Of a stretch of 64,000 bases of DNA, positions 15,711 to 25,471 are shown piece by piece. Under the pieces are notes generated by a model. The model was not told the DNA's origin. It did no database searches and worked only from the letters and a program-made list of their open reading frames with translations. The DNA comes from Hyphomonadaceae bacterium (lineage in GTDB: Bacteria; Pseudomonadota; Alphaproteobacteria; Caulobacterales; Aquidulcibacteraceae), in the NCBI GenBank assembly GCA_016791385.1, contig JAEUMR010000040.1:1-64000 (forward strand), given 5' to 3'. A program made the position numbers and the translations under genes. Position 1 is the stretch's first letter; every line of letters begins with the position of its first letter.

Positions 15711-16750
15711 AGCAGCGACAGGCTCTCCAAATGCATGGCTTGGCGCGCCGGGCGCTCGGTCATGACGGCGAACATCTCATCGCCGCGCTCGGTGCGCTCG
15801 ACCGTGGTTGAGGCGATGATCGCCATCAGCACGCCGGAGAAGGCGTAAAGGCGATATTCGCGCCAGATTTGCTCGGCGTCGGCGTTGGCGCCGAGCGCGC
15901 GCAACTGATCAGCGTAAGAACGCACCAGCCGTTCTTCCTCGCGCGCGCGTGTGGCGGCGTCAGCGATGCTGGTGCCGAGCAGGTACGCGACATCGCTCGC
16001 GCCCGGGCCGGGGCCGAGCGTCTGCCAATCGACGATATAAGCGCCCCCGCTGGGGGCGAACAGGATGTTGTCGATGCGGAAGTCGCGGTGCTGCACGGTG
16101 GGCGCGGCAGGCTGCAAGTCGAAATAGGCGCCGGCGCGCGCCACGAAGGCGTCGCAGAGTTCGAGAATGTCGGGCGCGAGGCGCTCTTTGTAGCGGTCGC
16201 GGAACTGGGTGTAGAGCGCCGGCGTCATCTGCCGCAGCATTGCGCCTGTGCTGGCGGAGGGTTGCAGCCAACCGATCTCAAACAGGCGTGGATCGTTCCA
16301 ATAGGGCGCATGCAGGCGCGCCGCTTGCGTCAGCGCCGCTTCGATCTGCGTGATCGAGGCGCCGGCGAGTTGGTCGCCTTGCTGGGCCGGCGCGAGGTCT
16401 TGCAGCAGTAGCGCGAACTCGGTCTCGTCGGCGTTGGCTTCAAGGTGCAGGCACGCCGGGCAGGCGACGCCGATCTTTGGCGCGAGGTCGCGGTACCAGC
16501 CAAGCTCCAGCGCGTAGGCGCGCAGCGCCGCGGCGATGGCGCGCGTGCCGGCGTCGCGCGAGGGGCATTTGGCGATGATCGAAGCGGGGCCTTCGCCGTT
16601 TTTCCAATCCAGCGTGAGGCGGAAGCTGAGGCTCATCTGGCCGGTGCCGACCGCTTTGGCGCTGAAGCCGCGCAGCGTTCCCGGTCCTGCCTGCAGCGCG
16701 CGTTCGAGCCAGTCGGTGGTGAACTGATCGGGATGGGAGGGCGTGCTCAT
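15707..16750 (-). CDS. Phosphotransferase (APH/EcKinase-like)
   Basis: A 347-aa kinase-fold protein of the aminoglycoside-phosphotransferase / ecdysteroid-kinase-like group. The catalytic loop is HRDFRIDNILF (about residues 235-245) and the metal Asp lies in YIVDWQTLGPGPGASD. An N-terminal lobe with SIIAKCPS carries the ATP Lys. Such genes often sit beside lipid or sterol catabolism genes and probably phosphorylate a small hydroxylated molecule, not an antibiotic. Its ATG overlaps the upstream gene's stop (ATGA at 16747-16750), making a coupled pair. Confidence 0.87.
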   Translation of the reverse strand: MSTPSHPDQFTTDWLERALQAGPGTLRGFSAKAVGTGQMSLSFRLTLDWKNGEGPASIIAKCPSRDAGTRAIAAALRAYALELGWYRDLAPKIGVACPACLHLEANADETEFALLLQDLAPAQQGDQLAGASITQIEAALTQAARLHAPYWNDPRLFEIGWLQPSASTGAMLRQMTPALYTQFRDRYKERLAPDILELCDAFVARAGAYFDLQPAAPTVQHRDFRIDNILFAPSGGAYIVDWQTLGPGPGASDVAYLLGTSIADAATRAREEERLVRSYADQLRALGANADAEQIWREYRLYAFSGVLMAIIASTTVERTERGDEMFAVMTERPARQAMHLESLSLL

Positions 16751-17826
16751 GGCGCACCATCCAGCACCGACTTGAATCCGCTCGGCGCATGCGGGCCGAT
16801 CAGGAATTGTTCGAGCACGCCAGCGCCTTGGTGCGTCTTGCCACCCTCGGTGAGCGTCGCGCGCGCGAGCGCCTGGATGTGCAATTGGCCGGGCGCATTG
16901 TCGTCGACGTTGCTTGTGTCGATCACATCGTAAGCCGTTTCGAGATCGCCGTGATCGCGGCCGTGGCCCCAGGCCGGGTGCGTGTAGCCGAGGCCGCTCA
17001 TGTAGAAATGCGCGCCGGTGGGCTCGATGCTGAGGGCGGTGTCCGGCGCGAGGCTGATGTCGGCACGCTGCAGGCGGCGCGTGCCGGGGCGATAGTGCAG
17101 CGTGAACGCTGGATGCTCGAACTCGGTGCGCGATTGGCCGATGCGGTCGATGACGGCGCGGCGGTTCCACGGCTTGCCAGCTTCGTCGTCATTGGTGTGA
17201 CAGAAGACGGCATGGTGCTCGAAATTGAACGGCGCCCAGAGCCAGAAGAATTGGAACGCGGCGGGACCGGGCTGCGAATCCGGCGCACCGACCGGGCGGA
17301 TGCCCCAGGAGCGATCACGCGTGCCGAGCGCGCCGGCGACGCCGAGCCTCTCGCCCTTGATGCTGAGCTCGCCTGACCACGCGCCGTTCTGCGTCATGCG
17401 CGTATAGTCCATGAACATGCGCGGCCCGTTGCGGCGGGTGAAGCGCGGTTCTTCGATGGCCTGATGGCGCGCTTCGAACACGAGATCGGCCAGGACGCCG
17501 CCGTCATTGCCGCCGACACGGACGCCCAGCTTTCTGAGCGGCTCGATCACACGCACTTCGATCGGGCCGACGCGCAAGTCCATGCGCTCGCTGTTGAGGC
17601 GGCGCGAGGCGCGGACATTGTGCTGCTTGCCGTCGGCGAGCACGCAGAAGGCGGCGTCGATCACATCGAGGTGGGGATAGACGCCGAGCGCGGCGGCGAA
17701 GAACACCGAGCCGTCGGCGCTGTAGCCGTTGAAGAAATAGCGGTCGTAGAAATTGCGATCCGTGCCCGAGAACGCGATCGGTTCGGGCGTTTGGTGGATC
17801 GGATAATCGTCGGCCCAGGTCAGCAC
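16747..17826 (-). CDS. Hypothetical protein paired with phosphotransferase
   Basis: A 359-aa soluble protein with many aromatic residues and beta-rich stretches (FFWLWAPFNFEHHAVFCHTN, SGLGYTHPAWGHGR). It recalls lipocalin-like AttH/CrtC-type domains, but I cannot assign a function. It begins with GTG, with AGAGGA 7 bases upstream, and its stop overlaps the start of the phosphotransferase gene. The tight coupling suggests the two act on the same compound. The pair lies between purS and purQ. Confidence 0.8.
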   Translation of the reverse strand: MLTWADDYPIHQTPEPIAFSGTDRNFYDRYFFNGYSADGSVFFAAALGVYPHLDVIDAAFCVLADGKQHNVRASRRLNSERMDLRVGPIEVRVIEPLRKLGVRVGGNDGGVLADLVFEARHQAIEEPRFTRRNGPRMFMDYTRMTQNGAWSGELSIKGERLGVAGALGTRDRSWGIRPVGAPDSQPGPAAFQFFWLWAPFNFEHHAVFCHTNDDEAGKPWNRRAVIDRIGQSRTEFEHPAFTLHYRPGTRRLQRADISLAPDTALSIEPTGAHFYMSGLGYTHPAWGHGRDHGDLETAYDVIDTSNVDDNAPGQLHIQALARATLTEGGKTHQGAGVLEQFLIGPHAPSGFKSVLDGAP

Positions 17827-17892
17827 GCGCGCGTTTCCTCTTATGGTTTTGAGGAAGCGTAACGTGCTGCCGTGACGGCAAACAAGCGCCGG

Positions 17893-18150
17893 CTACTTGT
17901 CTGCACCCCAGCGCCAGCGCCATCCGCCTTCGGTCTTGCGCCAGACGATGACGATGAAGGCGACAGTCAGCACGGCGAGGGCGGCGAAGAAGGCTTGTTC
18001 GCGCTGCGCGTTCGCGCGCGCTTCGTCCATCAGCCAGGCGCCGAGGCTGGTGACGGCAAGGGCATAGGCGACGGTGAGCGCCCAGCCTTCCCAGGAGGAC
18101 GGGGCGGCGCCGAGGCCGTAGCGTCTTGGCTTGAACCAGTACCGGCTCAT
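17893..18150 (-). CDS. Small two-TM membrane protein
   Basis: An 85-aa protein starting MSRYWFKPRRYGLGAAPSSW, a start I recognise from small alphaproteobacterial membrane proteins, followed by two hydrophobic helices (about 24-40 and 54-70) and a basic Trp-rich tail. The function is unknown. It starts 7 bases after the purS stop with GAGGCGG upstream, so it is the last member of the purC-purS transcript. Confidence 0.8.
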   Translation of the reverse strand: MSRYWFKPRRYGLGAAPSSWEGWALTVAYALAVTSLGAWLMDEARANAQREQAFFAALAVLTVAFIVIVWRKTEGGWRWRWGADK

Positions 18151-18157
18151 CGCCGCC

Positions 18158-18403
18158 TCAGCGCGCGATCTCGACGCGGTAGCTTTCGATCACGGTGTTG
18201 GCGAGGAGCTTTTCGCACATCTCCTTCACCTGCGCTTCGGCGGTGGCGGCGTCGAGCGAGGCGTCGAGTTCGATCTCGATGCGCTTGCCGACGCGCGCGT
18301 CATGCACGCCGCCAAAGCCGAGTTCTTTCAGCGCGCTCGCGACGGCCTTGCCCTGCACGTCGAGAACGCCGGGCTTCAAGCCCACTGTGACAATGGCTTT
18401 CAT
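18158..18403 (-). CDS. purS: Phosphoribosylformylglycinamidine synthase subunit PurS
   Basis: An 81-aa protein, the normal size for PurS, the small subunit that links PurQ and PurL in the three-part FGAM synthase. It starts MKAIVTVGLKPGVLDVQG and has ALKELGFGGVHDARVGK, both typical. It begins 7 bases after purC. In many alphaproteobacteria purQ follows directly; here it is 3.1 kb away. Confidence 0.95.
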   Translation of the reverse strand: MKAIVTVGLKPGVLDVQGKAVASALKELGFGGVHDARVGKRIEIELDASLDAATAEAQVKEMCEKLLANTVIESYRVEIAR

Positions 18404-18410
18404 TCGTTCC

Positions 18411-19163
18411 TCAATGAACCGCGTCGCCGCCGGCGGCGGATTGCTTGACGATGCCGAGGCGGCGGGCGACTTCGACGTACGCCTCGGTGACGTTGCCGAG
18501 ATCGCGGCGGAAGCGGTCCTTGTCCATCTTCTCGTTCGTCTGCACGTCCCAGAGGCGGCAGCAATCGGGGCTGATTTCGTCGGCGACGACGGTGCGCACC
18601 ATGTCGCCTTCATAGAGGCGGCCGAATTCGAGCTTGAAATCGACCAGCTTGATGCCGACGGCGCCGAACATGCCGAACAGGTAGTCGTTGATGCGCAGCG
18701 TCAGCGCCATGATGTCGTCGATCTCTTGGGTCGAGGCCCAATTGAACGCGGTGATGTGCTCTTCGGCGACCATCGGGTCGTTGAGCTCATCCTTCTTGTA
18801 GTAAAACTCGATGATCGAGCGCGGCAGCGGCGTGCCTTCCTCAATGCCGAGGCGCTGGCTCAGCGAGCCAGCCGCCACGTTGCGGCACACCACTTCGAGC
18901 GGGATGATCTCGACTTCGCGAACCAGTTGTTCGCGCATGTTCATGGTCTTGATGTAGTGCGTGGGCACCCCGATCGCGTTCAGGTTCGTCATGATGAACC
19001 CGCTGATCTGGTTGTTGATCACGCCCTTGCCTTCAAGGATCGCCTTCTTCTGCGCGTTGAAGGCGGTCGCGTCATCCTTGAAGTACTGGATCAGCGTGCC
19101 CGGCTCGGGACCCTCGAACAGGATCTTGGCCTTGCCTTCATAAATCTTCTTACGACGGGACAT
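18411..19163 (-). CDS. purC: SAICAR synthetase PurC
   Basis: A 250-aa enzyme that joins aspartate to CAIR with ATP in de novo purine synthesis. N-terminal [14 protein letters not shown] is the nucleotide-binding signature. [31 protein letters not shown] and [10 protein letters not shown] are family motifs. ATG 19163 is chosen because GGGAGGAGC lies just upstream and because it matches the usual start. It heads the purC-purS-membrane protein operon. Confidence 0.97.
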   Translation of the reverse strand: MSRRKKIYEGKAKILFEGPEPGTLIQYFKDDATAFNAQKKAILEGKGVINNQISGFIMTNLNAIGVPTHYIKTMNMREQLVREVEIIPLEVVCRNVAAGSLSQRLGIEEGTPLPRSIIEFYYKKDELNDPMVAEEHITAFNWASTQEIDDIMALTLRINDYLFGMFGAVGIKLVDFKLEFGRLYEGDMVRTVVADEISPDCCRLWDVQTNEKMDKDRFRRDLGNVTEAYVEVARRLGIVKQSAAGGDAVH

Positions 19164-19369
19164 TGAGGGCTCCTCCCTCCACGCGGGGGCGGGGCGCACG
19201 GGCGCTGGTTGGTGTTGGCCCAGCGGAATCGGCGCTGCGGCAGATCTGAACTTAGGGGAGATGGGCCCACCGAACAATCGCCCGGCGCCACTGGGCGTGA
19301 CGCGATGGGCGGTTGAAGGGGCCCGCGGCTCTCCTTATTGAAAGAGCTGACGCAGGAGAACCAGGGCCG

Positions 19370-19693
19370 ATGAGCCAATTTAACGACCGTGAACGGGCCG
19401 AGGAAAAGAAATTCCAGCTGGATCAAGAGCTTGAGTTCAAGGCGCAAGCGCGCCGGGCCAAGCTGGTCGGGCTTTGGGCGGCGGGCCTGATCGGCCTCTC
19501 AGAGGGCGCGGCCGAGGATTACGCTAAGTCCGTGGTCATGGCTGACCTGGAGGAAGCGGGGTCTGAAGACCTGTTCCGCAAGATCCGGGCGGACCTCGAC
19601 CTGCACGCCGTGCAGCTGTCCGACCACCAGATCCGCGCCAAGATGGACGAGGCGCTGGCCGAAGCCCGCGCCGCGGTGAAGGCCGGGACTTGA
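19370..19693 (+). CDS. F1-ATPase inhibitor zeta subunit (DUF1476)
   Basis: A 107-aa alpha-helical protein beginning MSQFNDRERAEEKKFQLDQ, then ARRAKLVGLWAAGLIGLS, the DUF1476 signature. In Paracoccus the family member is the zeta subunit, whose N-terminal segment inhibits ATP hydrolysis by F1FO-ATP synthase. This family is restricted to alphaproteobacteria and supports the taxonomic call. Its stop overlaps the TTG start of the next gene. Confidence 0.92.
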   Translation: MSQFNDRERAEEKKFQLDQELEFKAQARRAKLVGLWAAGLIGLSEGAAEDYAKSVVMADLEEAGSEDLFRKIRADLDLHAVQLSDHQIRAKMDEALAEARAAVKAGT

Positions 19694-20055
19694 GCCAAGG
19701 CGCCCGCCGGGCGCCGGTCTTTCGCACGCTGCAGCGCGGCCTCCGGTTGCGCTGCCCGGCGTGCGGGCAGCGGGGGCTGTTCCGCGCCTACCTGAAACTC
19801 AACCAGACTTGCCCGATCTGCGGCGCCGACTTTTCGCGCTCGGAGACGGCGGATGTGGCGCCCTACGTCACCGTCATGCTGATTGGCATGCTGGTGATGC
19901 CGGTGACGCTGCTGCTGGTGCTGCACGCGGGCGCCAGCGCGGACACGCTGCTCATGCCCTCGCTGGCGTTGGTGTTGGTGCTGACTTTGCTGCTGCTGCC
20001 GCGCATCAAAGGCGCGCTCGCGGCGCTGCTGTGGCGCGCGCAGCGGGAGATGTGA
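19690..20055 (+). CDS. DUF983 membrane protein
   Basis: A 121-aa protein with an N-terminal zinc-ribbon-like pair CPACG and CPICG (about 23-45) and two membrane helices (about 58-80 and 86-105), the DUF983 layout. The function is unknown; members often occur near respiratory or assembly genes. The start is TTG at 19690, within TTGA shared with the DUF1476 stop, so translation is coupled. Confidence 0.87.
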   Translation: MSQGARRAPVFRTLQRGLRLRCPACGQRGLFRAYLKLNQTCPICGADFSRSETADVAPYVTVMLIGMLVMPVTLLLVLHAGASADTLLMPSLALVLVLTLLLLPRIKGALAALLWRAQREM

Positions 20056-20059
20056 GCCC

Positions 20060-20245
20060 TTACGGGTTCAGATCGCCCAGCACGTAATTGACGATGCGGT
20101 CGGCGTCCTTGAACACCGTGCCGAGATCGACCGCGGCATCACGCTTGTGCATGTGCGCCATCAGGGCGTGTTCGAGCCCGAACCGGCGCAGCTCCACCAT
20201 CGTCTCCTGATCCCACACGTCGTCGCTTTCGAATTCTTCGCTCAT
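20060..20245 (-). CDS. Small hypothetical protein
   Basis: A 61-aa acidic soluble protein (MSEEFESDDVWDQETMVELR to VNYVLGDLNP). No motif is recognised. The coding composition and the compact fit, with the stop 4 bases from the convergent DUF983 gene end, favour a real gene. The function is unknown. Confidence 0.6.
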   Translation of the reverse strand: MSEEFESDDVWDQETMVELRRFGLEHALMAHMHKRDAAVDLGTVFKDADRIVNYVLGDLNP

Positions 20246-20313
20246 CGCCGAATCTCCGTGGCTCGCAGAGGTAGCCTCGCGGCGCGGGCGCGGAAATCAA
20301 CCGGCGTTATCGA

Positions 20314-20868
20314 TCAGTTGGCGGCGCGGTGTAAGTCGAGCGTGATCGTTTCGCTCCAGGTGGCGCCGCCATCGCGGCTCATTTCGCCCACCTCGCGCCA
20401 GGTCGTGCCGGCGAAGCTGATCGTGTAGCGCATCTGTACAGGCCCAGGGATGGCGGGTGACCAGCGCAAATCGCCGTTGGGCAGGAACTCGGCGGAGCCC
20501 GTGTTGGCGTGTCCGCCGGTGTAGGAGCGAAACTCGTAGCGGTCGGCGCGTTCGTCATAGGAAATGACCGCCATCGCCTCGAACACCGGGGCGCCGCTAT
20601 GATCGGGGTTAGCGTAGCCGGCGCCGTGGATCAGCAGCACCAGCCCGCCCAGTTCTCGCTCCACCCGCTCGGTCTGATGCACCTGCATCGGGCGCGGGCC
20701 CAGCACATTGGCCTCACCCTCCCAGCGGCCTACGAGCGGCGCCAGCCGCTCGATCGCCGCGCGCTGAGCGGCGAGATCGGGGCCGCGATAGCTCTGAGCG
20801 CTTTGCTCTTGTGCGAGCGCCAGGGCGGGGAACGTAGCGACGAAAAGGGCAAACACAAGCGTGCGCAT
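20314..20868 (-). CDS. Secreted hypothetical protein, DUF1579-like
   Basis: A 184-aa protein with a clear signal peptide (MRTLVFALFVATFPALALA, cleaved before QEQ). The mature part has LAPLVGRWEGEANVLGPRP and later YTGGHANTG, resembling periplasmic DUF1579-type lipocalin-like proteins that often accompany small regulators. ATG 20868 has GGAG upstream. A palindrome at 20884-20898 covers its upstream region and may be an operator. Confidence 0.75.
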   Translation of the reverse strand: MRTLVFALFVATFPALALAQEQSAQSYRGPDLAAQRAAIERLAPLVGRWEGEANVLGPRPMQVHQTERVERELGGLVLLIHGAGYANPDHSGAPVFEAMAVISYDERADRYEFRSYTGGHANTGSAEFLPNGDLRWSPAIPGPVQMRYTISFAGTTWREVGEMSRDGGATWSETITLDLHRAAN

Positions 20869-20883
20869 GGGGACTCCAAAGGA

Positions 20884-20898
20884 CTTTGTATAACAAAG
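20884..20898. promoter_or_regulatory. Palindromic operator candidate
   Basis: CTTTG-TATAA-CAAAG is a perfect 5-bp inverted repeat with a 5-base centre, located 16 bases upstream of the secreted-protein ATG (minus strand) in a short AT-rich patch that also contains TATAAT at 20901-20906 (plus strand). It could bind a repressor; no regulator gene is adjacent. Confidence 0.4.
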
Positions 20899-20947
20899 CA
20901 TATAATCGCGCTTCGGTCAATCTGGTGCGTTACGGTGCGCGCAGGGG

Positions 20948-22258
20948 CTAGGCGCCGAAGACGCGGGCGAAGATGACGTCGACCCGGGCGAAGTGGTGGG
21001 CGTCATCGAAGCAGCCTTCGAGCGTCTTGGCGTCGAGCTTGGCGGTGACGTCCGCATCCGCTCTCAAGCGATCGATCAGCGCTGTCGCCGGGCGTGGCGG
21101 GGGGCTTTGCCACACCGCCATCGCGTTGCGCTGCACGAGGCGATACGCATCTTCGCGCGTCACGCCCGCTTGCGTCAGCGCCAGCATCACGCGCTGCGAA
21201 TTGTGCAGGCCGCCAAGCAGGGCGAGATTGCGCGCCATGTTGTCGGGATAGACCACCAGCTTCTCGATCACGCCGGCCATCCTGTGCAGGGCGAAATCGA
21301 GGTGGATGGTGGCGTCCGGGCCGATGCCGCGCTCGACGCTGGAATGGCTGATGTCGCGTTCGTGCCAGAGCGCGACGTTCTCCATCGCCGGCGTCACCGC
21401 GCTGCGCACGAGGCGGGCGAGGCCGCAGAGGTTTTCCGTCAGCACCGGATTGCGCTTGTGCGGCATGGCCGAGGAGCCCTTTTGGCCGGGCTCGAAGAAT
21501 TCCTCCGCTTCCAGCACTTCGGTGCGCTGCAGGTGGCGGATCTCGGTGGCGAGGCGCTCGATGCCGGAGGCGACGACGCCGAGTGCGGCGAAGAACGCGG
21601 CGTGGCGATCGCGTGGGATCACCTGCGTCGAGACAGGCTCGATAGCAAGGCCAAGCTTGCCGGCGACGTAGGCTTCCACGCGTGGATCGATTTGCGCGAA
21701 GGTGCCGACAGCGCCCGAGATAGCGCAGGTGGCGATCTCCTTCTTCGCCGCTTTCAAGCGCTCGAGATTGCGCGCGAATTCTGCGTAGTGCCCGGCGAGC
21801 TTCAGGCCGAACGTGGTCGGTTCGGCGTGGATGCCGTGCGAGCGGCCGATCGTCGGCGTCATCTTGTATTCGAACGCGCGCCGCTTCAGCGCCGCCATCA
21901 CGCGCTCGCAGCCCGCGATCAACAGATCGGACGCGCGCGCGAGTTGCACAGCCAGGCAGGTGTCGAGCACGTCGGACGAGGTCATGCCCTGGTGGGCGAA
22001 GCGGCTCTCGGGGCCGACATGTTCGGCCACGCTGGTGAGGAAGGCGATGACGTCGTGCTTCACCTCGCGCTCGATCTCGTCGATGCGGGCGACGTCGAAC
22101 TTGCCCTTCTTGCGGTATTGTTCCGCTGCGCTCTTGGGGATTGTGCCCAGTTCGGCCATGGCTTCCATGGCCAGAGTTTCGATCTCGAGCCAGATGCCGT
22201 AGCGGCTTTCAGGCTCCCAAATCGCCACCATCTCGGGGCGTGCATAGCGCGGAATCAT
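20948..22258 (-). CDS. purB: Adenylosuccinate lyase PurB
   Basis: A 436-aa fumarase/aspartase-superfamily enzyme that cleaves SAICAR and adenylosuccinate in purine synthesis. The superfamily signature GSSAMPHKRNP lies near residue 262. HQGMTSSDVLDT and GRSHGIHAEPTTFG hold catalytic and substrate residues. It begins MIPRYARPEMVAIWEPE, the standard start. It is upstream of and co-oriented with purC-purS, but separated by the zeta-subunit block. Confidence 0.97.
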   Translation of the reverse strand: MIPRYARPEMVAIWEPESRYGIWLEIETLAMEAMAELGTIPKSAAEQYRKKGKFDVARIDEIEREVKHDVIAFLTSVAEHVGPESRFAHQGMTSSDVLDTCLAVQLARASDLLIAGCERVMAALKRRAFEYKMTPTIGRSHGIHAEPTTFGLKLAGHYAEFARNLERLKAAKKEIATCAISGAVGTFAQIDPRVEAYVAGKLGLAIEPVSTQVIPRDRHAAFFAALGVVASGIERLATEIRHLQRTEVLEAEEFFEPGQKGSSAMPHKRNPVLTENLCGLARLVRSAVTPAMENVALWHERDISHSSVERGIGPDATIHLDFALHRMAGVIEKLVVYPDNMARNLALLGGLHNSQRVMLALTQAGVTREDAYRLVQRNAMAVWQSPPPRPATALIDRLRADADVTAKLDAKTLEGCFDDAHHFARVDVIFARVFGA

Positions 22259-22295
22259 GGGCCGGTTGATGCGGCCCCGGAGCGTTTACGTCAAC

Positions 22296-23654
22296 TCACG
22301 CCGCCTGACGGTCGCGCACGACGGTGCGCCCGGCGAGCAGGAAGTGCAGCGCCGCCCAGGCCAGCACCAGGATGGTGCAGCCAAGCGCGTATTTCAGGCC
22401 CATCGCCTGGGCGCTGGCGCAGGTCGCGGCGTTGGCGGCTTCGGCGCAATCGGCGAGCGTGAGACCGCTGTTGGACAAGAGGTTCGAAGCGAATGCGTCG
22501 TTGAGCGCGCCGACCACCGGCGGGCCGAGGCCATAGCCGATCAGGTTGACCACCAGCAGCAGGATGGCGGTCGCGGTGGCGCGTTGGCGCGGCGAGACCA
22601 CGCTGTGCGTGACCGCGTACATCGGGCCCAGATAGAGATAGTGGAAGATCGGCGCGACCATCAGGAAGGCGAACGCCCAAAGAAACTGCGTCTGCACGAA
22701 CGAGACGATGTAGAGCGGAATGGCGATGCCCATGCCGAGCGCGGGCAGCCAAGCATGCACGCGCGGATGGCGCGGCGCGAGCCGGTCGGAGAGAAAACCG
22801 CCGAGGAAGGTGCCAAGGCCGGTGGCGATGCCGCCAATGGCGCCGAGCGCATAGGAAGCGTGGGCGATCTCCTCGGGCAAGGTGGCGCCGATGTCGTAAT
22901 TGCGCACCATGTGCGAGACGAGAAATTGCGAGCTGCCGTAGCCGACAAAGCCCATCAGCGCGCCGCCGATGGCGATGTTCCAGAACGAGGGTTTGCCGGC
23001 GAGGCCCTTCAGCGTTTCGCCGAAACTTGGCGCGGCTGTTTGTGCGCCGCTGCGCGGCGGTTCCTTTACCGTGAGCTTTAAGAGAAGGGCGGCGGCGATA
23101 CCTGGTGCGCCGAGCATCCAGAACGCGGTGCGCCAATCGAAGTTCTGCACCAGCCACCCGCCGCCGATGGCGGCGAGCGCGGTGCCGAACGGAATGCCAA
23201 GCGAGAAGATCGCCATCGCCGACGCGCGGCGGTCAGCGGGGAAGTAGTCGGCGATGGCAGATTGCGAGGGCGGCACGCACGCCGCTTCGCCGATGCCGAC
23301 GCCAAGCCGGCACAGCGCCAATTGCACGAAGTTGCCGGCAAAGCCGCAGGCGGCAGTCATCACACTCCAGAGCGCGGCGCCGATCGAGACGATGGTGATG
23401 CGATTATGGCGCTCGGCGAAGCGGGCGATGGGAATGCCGAGCACGGTGTAGAGGATGGCGAAGATCGGCCCGCCCAGCAGCCCGAGCAGGAAGTTGGAGA
23501 CGCCGAAATCGGCTTTGATCGCCTCCTGCACGATGCTGATCAGCAGGCGGTCGATGAAGTTGAAGGTGTAGATGATGACGAGAACGCCCAGAACGTAGGC
23601 GCGATAGCCTTTGCTGCCGTAGCCTTGAAAGGCCGGCGCGGATGCGTCGGTCAA
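22296..23654 (-). CDS. MFS transporter, spinster-like
   Basis: A 452-aa protein with about 12 hydrophobic helices. TM1 FNFIDRLLISIVQEAIK and the loop GIPIARFAERHNR match the MFS, in particular the spinster-type family common in Caulobacterales. RLGVGIGEAACVPPSQSAI is another family feature. The substrate cannot be predicted. It is transcribed away from the ABC-F gene across a 212-base region. Confidence 0.88.
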   Translation of the reverse strand: MTDASAPAFQGYGSKGYRAYVLGVLVIIYTFNFIDRLLISIVQEAIKADFGVSNFLLGLLGGPIFAILYTVLGIPIARFAERHNRITIVSIGAALWSVMTAACGFAGNFVQLALCRLGVGIGEAACVPPSQSAIADYFPADRRASAMAIFSLGIPFGTALAAIGGGWLVQNFDWRTAFWMLGAPGIAAALLLKLTVKEPPRSGAQTAAPSFGETLKGLAGKPSFWNIAIGGALMGFVGYGSSQFLVSHMVRNYDIGATLPEEIAHASYALGAIGGIATGLGTFLGGFLSDRLAPRHPRVHAWLPALGMGIAIPLYIVSFVQTQFLWAFAFLMVAPIFHYLYLGPMYAVTHSVVSPRQRATATAILLLVVNLIGYGLGPPVVGALNDAFASNLLSNSGLTLADCAEAANAATCASAQAMGLKYALGCTILVLAWAALHFLLAGRTVVRDRQAA

Positions 23655-23866
23655 AGCGTCCTCCCCGTGTTTGAGCCTGTTGTGACTGGCAAGCGCGCGG
23701 TGGTCAAACGGCTACCCTGCTTTGCGGCGCCGCCCCATGACGGTTGAATTGGACCGTGCGTTCCACTAAACGGGGCGCCTTCCACTCCTGAAAGGATGGC
23801 CAAAAGCGATGTGATTGAACCCGGACCGACGCGCAGTTTCTGCAACCGTATGCCGGACCCATCGCC

Positions 23867-25471
23867 ATGCCTTCCATCACCCTCAGCAAACTCTCATGGG
23901 CTACGCCTGACGGGCGTGTTCTGTTTTCCGGTCTCGACCTTAGCTTCGGCGCTGAACGCGCCGGGCTGGTCGGGCGCAATGGCGTTGGCAAATCGACGCT
24001 GTTGAAGCTGATCGCGGGTGAACTGGCGCCGCAGAGCGGCAAGATCGCCGTGCGCGGCACACTCGGCGTGCTGCGCCAGAGCGTGCAAACGCGCGCGGGC
24101 GAGCGGATCGCAGATCTGTTCGGCGTGCGCCAGGCGCTGGCGCTGCTCGGCAAGGCCGCAGCTGGCGCGGCCAGCGCGGACGAATTGGCCAACGCCGACT
24201 GGACGCTGGAAGCGCGCATGCAAGCCGCGCTCGCCCGCGTGGGGCTCGACGCGGATGCCGAGACGTTGCTGTTGGTGCTCTCCGGCGGCCAGCGCACGCG
24301 CGCGAGCCTGGCGGCGCTGGTGTTCGCCGAGCCGGACTTCCTGCTGCTCGATGAGCCGACCAATAATCTCGATCGCGATGGGCGCGCGGCGGTGGCCGAG
24401 TTGCTGGCTGGGTGGCGCGCGGGCGCGATCGTGGTCAGCCACGATCGTGCGTTGCTCGAAGCGATGGACGCGATCGTTGACCTGACCAGCCTTGGCGCGG
24501 CCCGGTACGGCGGCAATTGGAGCGCCTATCGCGCACGCAAGGCGCAGGAATTGGCCGCGGCCGAGCATGATTTGGCCGATGCGGAAAAGCGCGTGGCGGA
24601 ATCTGCGCATGTGGCTCAGGAGCGCGCTGAGCGGCAGGCGCGGCGCGATCAGGCGGGCAGACGAAAGGCGGCGAAGGGCGACGCGCCGAAAATCCTGCTC
24701 GGCATGATGAAGAACAACGCCGAGAACACGAGCGGCGAAGGCGCGCGCCTAGCGGACAAGCAACGCGCGGAGGCGGCGGCGGACGCTGCCGCGGCGCGGG
24801 CGCGCTTGGAAGTGCTGACGTCGCTCAGCGTCAGCGTGCCGTCGACGGGGTTGGCTGCGGGCAAGGGCGTGCTGCGCGTGGAAGATGTCAGCGCTGGCTA
24901 TGAAGCAGGCAGGCCCATCATCCGCGGGCTCACGTTTGCGCTGACGGGCCCCGAACGCGTGGCGCTGACGGGGCGGAATGGGTCGGGCAAGACAACGCTG
25001 CTTGCACTCATCACTGGCGCGCTGGCGCCGTGGTCCGGCGTTGTGCGCGTTGGCGCCTCGTGGGCGATGCTGGATCAGCATGTCAGCGTGCTCGACCCGG
25101 CTTCGTCGATTCGCGACAACTTCATGCGCATCAATCCCGAAGCGGACGAGAACGCGTGCCGGGCCGCTCTGGCCCGGTTCATGTTCCGCGCCGATGCGGC
25201 GCTGCAAAGGGTTGGCGCGCTAAGTGGAGGACAGATGTTGCGGGCGGGTCTCGCCTGTGTGCTGGGCGGCGCGGCGCCGCCGCATTTGCTCATCCTTGAT
25301 GAGCCGACCAACCACCTCGACATCGACTCGATCGAGGCGGTGGAGGCGGGCCTGCGCGGTTATGACGGCGCGCTGCTCGTGGTCAGTCACGATGAGGCGT
25401 TTCTGGAGAATATCGGCGTAACGCGCCGAATTGAACTCGGCGGACCCGCTAGAGCAGCCCCAAGCTCTTGA
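23867..25471 (+). CDS. ABC-F family ATPase
   Basis: A 534-aa soluble protein with two ABC modules and no membrane domain. Module 1 has Walker [10 protein letters not shown], signature [11 protein letters not shown] and [11 protein letters not shown]. Module 2 has [20 protein letters not shown] and [11 protein letters not shown]. The Ala/Arg/Lys-rich linker (about 225-320) is the ABC-F interdomain region that contacts ribosomal RNA. Members are translation factors, some giving antibiotic protection. Its 3' end overlaps the convergent radC by 23 bases. No Shine-Dalgarno is obvious. Confidence 0.93.
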   Translation: MPSITLSKLSWATPDGRVLFSGLDLSFGAERAGLVGRNGVGKSTLLKLIAGELAPQSGKIAVRGTLGVLRQSVQTRAGERIADLFGVRQALALLGKAAAGAASADELANADWTLEARMQAALARVGLDADAETLLLVLSGGQRTRASLAALVFAEPDFLLLDEPTNNLDRDGRAAVAELLAGWRAGAIVVSHDRALLEAMDAIVDLTSLGAARYGGNWSAYRARKAQELAAAEHDLADAEKRVAESAHVAQERAERQARRDQAGRRKAAKGDAPKILLGMMKNNAENTSGEGARLADKQRAEAAADAAAARARLEVLTSLSVSVPSTGLAAGKGVLRVEDVSAGYEAGRPIIRGLTFALTGPERVALTGRNGSGKTTLLALITGALAPWSGVVRVGASWAMLDQHVSVLDPASSIRDNFMRINPEADENACRAALARFMFRADAALQRVGALSGGQMLRAGLACVLGGAAPPHLLILDEPTNHLDIDSIEAVEAGLRGYDGALLVVSHDEAFLENIGVTRRIELGGPARAAPSS

